Assembly: GCA_029821215.1 (NCBI GenBank)
Contig: JALGTV010000005.1
Coordinates: 1 to 16,738, forward strand
DNA length: 16,738 bases
Source: Candidatus Zipacnadia bacterium
GTDB taxonomy: Bacteria > Armatimonadota > Zipacnadia > Zipacnadales > Zipacnadaceae
Reading direction: 5' to 3'
In this document: positions 13,274 through 16,738 of the stretch, piece after piece
Layout: each line of letters starts with the position of its first letter
Position numbering within the stretch: the stretch's first letter is position 1
Made by a program: the position numbers and the translations under genes
The notes under the pieces: model-generated
The model's database searches: none
The model's input: the letters and a program-made list of their open reading frames with translations, nothing else
What the model was told of the DNA's origin: nothing

Positions 13274-13382
13274 TACAATATTGAAGGGGAAGTCGTTATT
13301 GTCGGCAGCGAAATGGCCGGCGTGTGTGCGGCAGTGGCGGACGCCGACACTCGCGCCAGTCTATGAAGTGCGGGTCTATTGA
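13271..13382 (+). pseudogene. Possible remnant of a flavoprotein dinucleotide-binding N-terminus
   Basis: Next to the right end of the inverted-repeat element, one frame reads EVVIVGSEMAGVCAAVADAD (13289-13348) before a stop at 13364-13366; a shift of one frame then gives VYEVRVY (13359-13379) and another stop. This is the strand-glycine loop-helix-strand pattern expected at the N-terminus of FAD/NAD-binding oxidoreductases, with the second glycine of GxGxxG replaced (GSEMAG) and a frameshift. It is too short to name a family. The location between metV and a URO-D-like gene would suit a lost redox partner, but that is inference. Confidence 0.3.
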
Positions 13383-13414
13383 GCAGAACTTGCGCTCCTG
13401 GCCTGACGTCTAAG

Positions 13415-13430
13415 CAGTATGCACATACTG
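13415..13430. promoter_or_regulatory. Palindrome upstream of the URO-D-like gene
   Basis: CAGTATG-CA-CATACTG, perfect 7-bp arms around a 2-bp centre, 29 bp before the start codon of the next gene. It is operator-like in form and position. I find no convincing -35/-10 pair around it. Confidence 0.4.
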
Positions 13431-13459
13431 AGGCAGGCAACTTAGGAGAGAAATAGAAG

Positions 13460-14653
13460 ATGACGTCAAGAGAAAGAGTACTGCTAGCTCTGCAGCATCG
13501 CGAGGCGGACCGGGTTCCCTTAGACCTGGGGGCCATGGTTTCAACTGGCATTATGGGCATTGCCTATAACAAGCTGAAAGCATACCTGGGAATCCGCAGA
13601 GGGCACACCAGGATATACGATTGGGGCCAGCAACTCGCCCAAGTGGAGCCCCAAGTTCTTGAAGCTGTAAATGCCGATGTTCTACCTCTAATGGTTGACG
13701 AGCCAACGAAATGGAAGACTGCCACCTTGCCAGATGGCTCTCCCTGCGAAGTGCCGGACTCATTCAACCCGGAGCGCGAGCCAGATGGGTCCTACGTTAT
13801 TCGAGATAACTCTGGACGCATCACAGCTCGCATGCCCCAAGATGGGCTTTACTTTGACAACGTGTACCACCCTTTGGCTGATATTAGCAGCATCCAGGAA
13901 TTGGAAGAGGTGAATTTTTCATCGGTGCCTGATGATGAGACGCTGGCCGATTTACGCCAGCGTGCTCAGCGTCTTTACGAGACAACGGACTATGCCATAA
14001 TGTTGAATGGAGTGGGTAGTATTTATGAGGCCGCACAGGGCCTGAGAGGATGGGGGAATTTCATGATGGATCTGGTCGCTACACCGGAACTTGCGGGTGC
14101 CCTGCTGGACAAGCTAGTGGATGCCGCCATCGAGCGCTTGGAAAGGATTTTGCCCGTCGTAGAAGGCTATGTCCAGGTCGTCGAAGTCGGTGATGACTTG
14201 GGTCTGCAGGATGGCCCACAGCTTTCCCCCTCTTTGTATCGTGACATGGTCAAGCCTAGGCATAAGCGGCTCTACGCTGCCATCAAGCAGCGCACCTCGG
14301 CCTATCTGTTCTTGCACACCTGTGGCTCAGTGTATGAGTTCATCCCTGACTTTATCGAAATGGGTGTGGACGCGCTTAACCCGGTACAGGTGAGTGCCAA
14401 GGACATGGATAGCAAAAAGCTGAAGGCTGAATTTGGCTCTCAGATTACCTTCTGGGGCGGCGGCTGTGATACGCAACACGTGCTGCCCTTTGGAACCCCT
14501 GAGCAAATCAAGGAGGAAGTTAGACGGCGGGTGGGCGACCTCGCGCCAGGCGGTGGCTTCGTATTCACGCAGGTACATAACATTCAAGCAGATGTGCCCC
14601 CGGAGAATATCATGGCCATGGTTGACGCCGCCCAGGAGTTTGGACGGTATTAG
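13460..14653 (+). CDS. Uroporphyrinogen decarboxylase (URO-D)-family protein, methyltransferase-like
   Basis: A 397-residue member of the URO-D/MtaA superfamily. The N-terminus MTSRERVLLALQHREADRVP is typical. The C-terminal half has the zinc-site pattern of cobamide-dependent methyltransferases: HTC with His286 and Cys288, then Cys336 in WGGGCDTQ, followed by LPFGTPEQIKEEV. True heme-pathway HemE lacks this HxC...C set, so transfer of methyl groups between a corrinoid protein and an acceptor is more likely than decarboxylation of a porphyrinogen. No corrinoid protein or reactivase gene adjoins it, so the substrate is unknown. The ATG has a TAGGAGAG ribosome-binding stretch about nine bases upstream. 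A 16-bp palindrome lies just ahead. The metV-like gene upstream on the same strand fits a one-carbon role. Confidence 0.88.
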   Translation: MTSRERVLLALQHREADRVPLDLGAMVSTGIMGIAYNKLKAYLGIRRGHTRIYDWGQQLAQVEPQVLEAVNADVLPLMVDEPTKWKTATLPDGSPCEVPDSFNPEREPDGSYVIRDNSGRITARMPQDGLYFDNVYHPLADISSIQELEEVNFSSVPDDETLADLRQRAQRLYETTDYAIMLNGVGSIYEAAQGLRGWGNFMMDLVATPELAGALLDKLVDAAIERLERILPVVEGYVQVVEVGDDLGLQDGPQLSPSLYRDMVKPRHKRLYAAIKQRTSAYLFLHTCGSVYEFIPDFIEMGVDALNPVQVSAKDMDSKKLKAEFGSQITFWGGGCDTQHVLPFGTPEQIKEEVRRRVGDLAPGGGFVFTQVHNIQADVPPENIMAMVDAAQEFGRY

Positions 14654-14905
14654 TTGATACTTCCGGTGGCACCGATAGTGGACGGAAGCGGGCTCGCTGC
14701 TGGTGGAATACACCGGACAACTGCCAGCTTATCTAAGCAGATGCAGCAGGATGTCGTTATGACCCAGGCCGCCGGTGATGATAACTTCTCCATCTGGGTG
14801 GCGGTCCCTACACCTACTGAAACGAATGTGCGACTGGCCGCCGTCGGCATGCTTTTACTTCTCACTGCCATTCTGACTGTTATCTCCGTCGTGCTGTTCC
14901 TCTGA
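14654..14905 (+). CDS. Small hypothetical protein with a C-terminal membrane segment
   Basis: An open frame directly after the URO-D-like gene could give up to 83 residues from a TTG at 14654. A better start is the ATG at 14759, with an AGGA site eight bases upstream, giving 48 residues. The last 25 residues are a clear membrane segment (VRLAAVGMLLLLTAILTVIS onward) ending in FL at the stop, as in a tail-anchored or single-span protein. I recognise no family. The same frame stays open for another 66 codons after the TGA, so this may be the front part of an interrupted gene rather than a finished small protein. Confidence 0.35.
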   Translation: MILPVAPIVDGSGLAAGGIHRTTASLSKQMQQDVVMTQAAGDDNFSIWVAVPTPTETNVRLAAVGMLLLLTAILTVISVVLFL

Positions 14906-15106
14906 GAGTCGCTACGCACAGGCAGCCCTGGCGCAGTCAGGCTCATTGCTGTTAACCACGCTTTCCACCGCCGAATGCCAGCTCCCATGCAGGCCCGGGA
15001 TGCACGGATCGTCTACCTCGTGGAAATACGCCAATTTCGCAGACTTAGCACCACCGAAGCTAAACGGCTGCTTCCCAGTTGGCAAGGTCAGCTGGGCGGG
15101 TGTTAG
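14906..15106 (+). pseudogene. In-frame continuation after the stop of the small membrane ORF
   Basis: After the TGA at 14903-14905 the same frame runs 66 codons to a TAG at 15104-15106, with coding-like content such as ARIVYLVEIRQFRRLSTTEA and KRLLPSWQGQLG. An internal ATG at 14975 would give 43 residues but has no ribosome-binding site. It could be the second half of a gene broken by a nonsense change, a readthrough extension or a chance open frame. No selenocysteine-type hairpin is evident. Confidence 0.25.
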
Positions 15107-15429
15107 CTCCCGGCGCAGTATTCGGTTAGGTATGTAGTGGGTGCAAATGGTGCGTGGTAATATGGTATATTGGCCGATTTAACATAACGTATATTATGCG
15201 AACCTTTTAGACTATGAGCACTTTTCACCCCCATTATCAATCCCCTATCCGGTCAGGGCTCTATGATTTGCTGCGTTAGCCGCGGCGGCGGTGTCAGTCG
15301 CGGCCTGTAGCACTATCTCCAATCGCTCCACCTCAGTCCCCATCGGTCAGTAGAATGGAACCGGCAGCATCGGCCCCGCGTCTAACCTATCAAATGAGCG
15401 CCACATCTTCACGCCGCAGGAGGTCTACA
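15107..15429. other. Non-coding stretch before the macroglobulin gene
   Basis: I see no supported gene here. An AT-rich patch at about 15155-15240 interrupts otherwise GC-richer DNA. A 6-bp GCCGCG/CGCGGC inverted repeat lies at 15279-15304 without a T-run. The 3' end carries the AGGAGG ribosome-binding site of the following gene. Confidence 0.5.
15170..15197 (+). promoter_or_regulatory. Weak candidate promoter for the macroglobulin-family gene
   Basis: TTGGCC (15170-15175), a 16-bp spacer and TATTAT (15192-15197) lie in the AT-rich patch. This is a moderate match; use would imply a leader of about 230 nt. Confidence 0.3.
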
Positions 15430-16738
15430 ATGTTGACCATAAGTAAGCTGACCCAACTGAGGGCTGCCAAATGGGGAGTTATTGCACTGGCAACGGCAGG
15501 GCTGGTCTGGGCGCTGGTTGCGCCCGTGCGCGGCCAACAGGCCGTGATTAGCCCGTTAGGCATTGAGGTAATCGGGCAGACTGAATTACTGACCAACAGC
15601 CGGGCTGCTCTGCGCATTATCGCCACTGACCACGCCCAACGGGCTCCGGCCAGCGGCGCATTAGTATCGGTACGTATTGCGCCTCAAGACCGCCGCCAGA
15701 CACACCTATTGTTTGTCGGCCGGACCGATGCCAATGGGACCCTGCGCGCTGGCTTTGAAATCCCGGCCCTGGAGCCGGGCCCCTACACCTTATTGGTCCG
15801 AGCTCGATATGGCGAGCATACCGATCAGGTGGAGCAGGAAGTGACTATCCAGCGGGGCTACCAGGTGCTGTTGACTACGGACAAACCCATATATCAGCCC
15901 ACCCAGACGATGCACCTGCGGGCGTTGGCTCTGCGTCGGCCAGATATGCACGCCGTGGCCCATCAAGATCTGACCTTGGAAGTTAGCGATGCCAAGGGCA
16001 ATAAAGTCTTCAAGAAGGTGATGAACACTGATAAGTTCGGTATCGTCTCGGCTGATTTTGTCCTGGCCGACGAGGTCAATATGGGCCGGTACACTATCCG
16101 CGCTATAATTGATGACTACCAGACCGAGAAGAAAGTGACGGTCAAGCGGTACGTACTGCCCAAATTCAAGGTCACCCTGCATACGAACCGCGACTACTAC
16201 CTCCCCGGCAGTCAGGTAGAGGGTACACTGCAGGCTGACTATTTCTTCGGGAAGCCAGTGAGCGGCGGTCAGGTGGAGATAGTCGCTAAGACTTTTGATG
16301 TGGAGTACACCGAAATTGCCCGCATTGAGGGGACGACTGACGAGGAGGGCAGCTACCGGTTTGACCTGGAGCTACCCCAGCACTTTGTCGGTCAGCCGCT
16401 GGAGCAAGGCAATGCGTTTCTGGAGTTTGATGTCAAGGTCACCGACCAGGCCAAGCACACCGAGCAGATTATCAAGACCTCCACGGTGGCTGCTTCTCAC
16501 ATTATGATAAATGCAGTCCCGGAAGCGGGTAAGATTGTGCCCCAGGTGGAGAATCTGGTCTATATCCTGACCTCCACTCCTAACGGCGAACCCCGACCGG
16601 CCGCAGTAAAGATACTCAAAGCTGAAACTAACCGCGGTATGGTGCGAGTAGCAGAAACTGCTGTCCACACCGACGAGATGGGCATCGCTACTGTTGCCTT
16701 GCGACTGGAGCCCCAACCCGTATCAGCAGAGGAAGCAG
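15430..16738 (+). CDS. Alpha-2-macroglobulin-family protein, N-terminal part (cut by window edge)
   Basis: A 436-codon open frame runs off the right edge. The N-terminus has a charged start and a hydrophobic core (about 15-32) ending APVRGQQ, a type I signal peptide or uncleaved anchor; there is no lipobox cysteine, unlike the lipoprotein YfhM of E. coli. Macroglobulin-type beta domains follow: an MG1-like domain (about 38-142), an MG2 domain with TTDKPIYQPTQTMHLRALAL (149-168) and FGIVSADFVLADEVNMGRYTI (203-223), and an MG3 domain that opens with RYVLPKFKVTL (240-250) and contains YFFGKPVSGGQVEI (271-284). The KPIYQP and YVLPKF stretches are strikingly like animal A2M/complement proteins. 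Such proteins trap proteases outside the cytoplasm; the bait region and any thioester (CGEQ) lie beyond the window. The ATG has a perfect AGGAGG site six to seven bases upstream. No pbpC follows within view. Confidence 0.9.
   Translation, partial: MLTISKLTQLRAAKWGVIALATAGLVWALVAPVRGQQAVISPLGIEVIGQTELLTNSRAALRIIATDHAQRAPASGALVSVRIAPQDRRQTHLLFVGRTDANGTLRAGFEIPALEPGPYTLLVRARYGEHTDQVEQEVTIQRGYQVLLTTDKPIYQPTQTMHLRALALRRPDMHAVAHQDLTLEVSDAKGNKVFKKVMNTDKFGIVSADFVLADEVNMGRYTIRAIIDDYQTEKKVTVKRYVLPKFKVTLHTNRDYYLPGSQVEGTLQADYFFGKPVSGGQVEIVAKTFDVEYTEIARIEGTTDEEGSYRFDLELPQHFVGQPLEQGNAFLEFDVKVTDQAKHTEQIIKTSTVAASHIMINAVPEAGKIVPQVENLVYILTSTPNGEPRPAAVKILKAETNRGMVRVAETAVHTDEMGIATVALRLEPQPVSAEEA

Noticed and set aside
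13460..14653. Heme-pathway uroporphyrinogen decarboxylase HemE
   Set aside because: The HTC plus downstream Cys zinc-site pattern and absence of heme genes nearby fit the MtaA-like methyltransferase branch better.
14650..14988. 112-codon minus-strand frame opposite the small membrane ORF
   Set aside because: Serine/threonine-rich shadow translation; the plus strand shows a cleaner membrane segment in the right direction after the URO-D-like gene.
1..16738. CRISPR arrays, tRNA or rRNA genes, phage genes
   Set aside because: No spaced direct-repeat arrays, cloverleaf or rRNA segments were seen on reading, and no phage structural or integrase motifs occur in the translations.

Overview
The window comes from a bacterial chromosome of fairly balanced, slightly GC-rich composition. 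Two gene sets point to the kind of organism. A complete mlaE-mlaF-mlaD phospholipid transporter, whose MlaD ends in an outer-membrane-like beta region, argues for a two-membrane (diderm) cell. A MetV-like zinc/iron-sulfur protein and a corrinoid-methyltransferase-like URO-D protein fit an anaerobe with methyl/tetrahydrofolate chemistry. The MlaD architecture recalls diderm lineages of Terrabacteria (for example diderm Firmicutes), but I cannot place the organism more precisely from sequence alone.

Layout, left half (1-11636, all minus strand). One long, tightly packed gene string runs right to left: mlaE, mlaF, mlaD, rplI, dnaB, purD, purE, purF, purM. It starts at a perfect consensus sigma-70/sigma-A promoter (TTGACA, 17 bp, TATAAT). 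Several junctions overlap by one base (mlaE/mlaF, mlaD/rplI) or are 2 bp apart (dnaB/purD). A second near-consensus promoter, whose -35 box contains the purM stop codon, starts a second unit: rpoZ, dnaJ and a left-edge-truncated prmA. The string therefore joins lipid transport, ribosome/replication functions and four purine-synthesis enzymes, followed by the RNA polymerase omega subunit, a chaperone and a ribosomal-protein methyltransferase.

Right half (11700-16738, plus strand). Divergent from mlaE is a NifU/IscU-type Fe-S scaffold gene with its own good promoter and a palindrome just downstream of the -10 box. It is followed by a metV-like gene without metF. Next comes a 340-bp stretch with a possible 119-bp inverted-repeat (MITE-like) element and a short remnant resembling a flavoprotein dinucleotide-binding motif. 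Then come a URO-D/MtaA-like gene, a small putative membrane ORF whose frame continues past its stop, and about 320 bp of non-coding DNA with an AT-rich patch. The last gene is an alpha-2-macroglobulin-family secreted protein that runs off the right edge. This half is looser and more accessory in character than the left.

Most noteworthy are the MlaD with a fused C-terminal beta domain (a candidate one-protein periplasmic bridge) at the head of a housekeeping operon, the two promoter structures, the alternative hairpins before purE, the inverted-repeat element with adjacent gene remnant, and the non-standard start of prmA.
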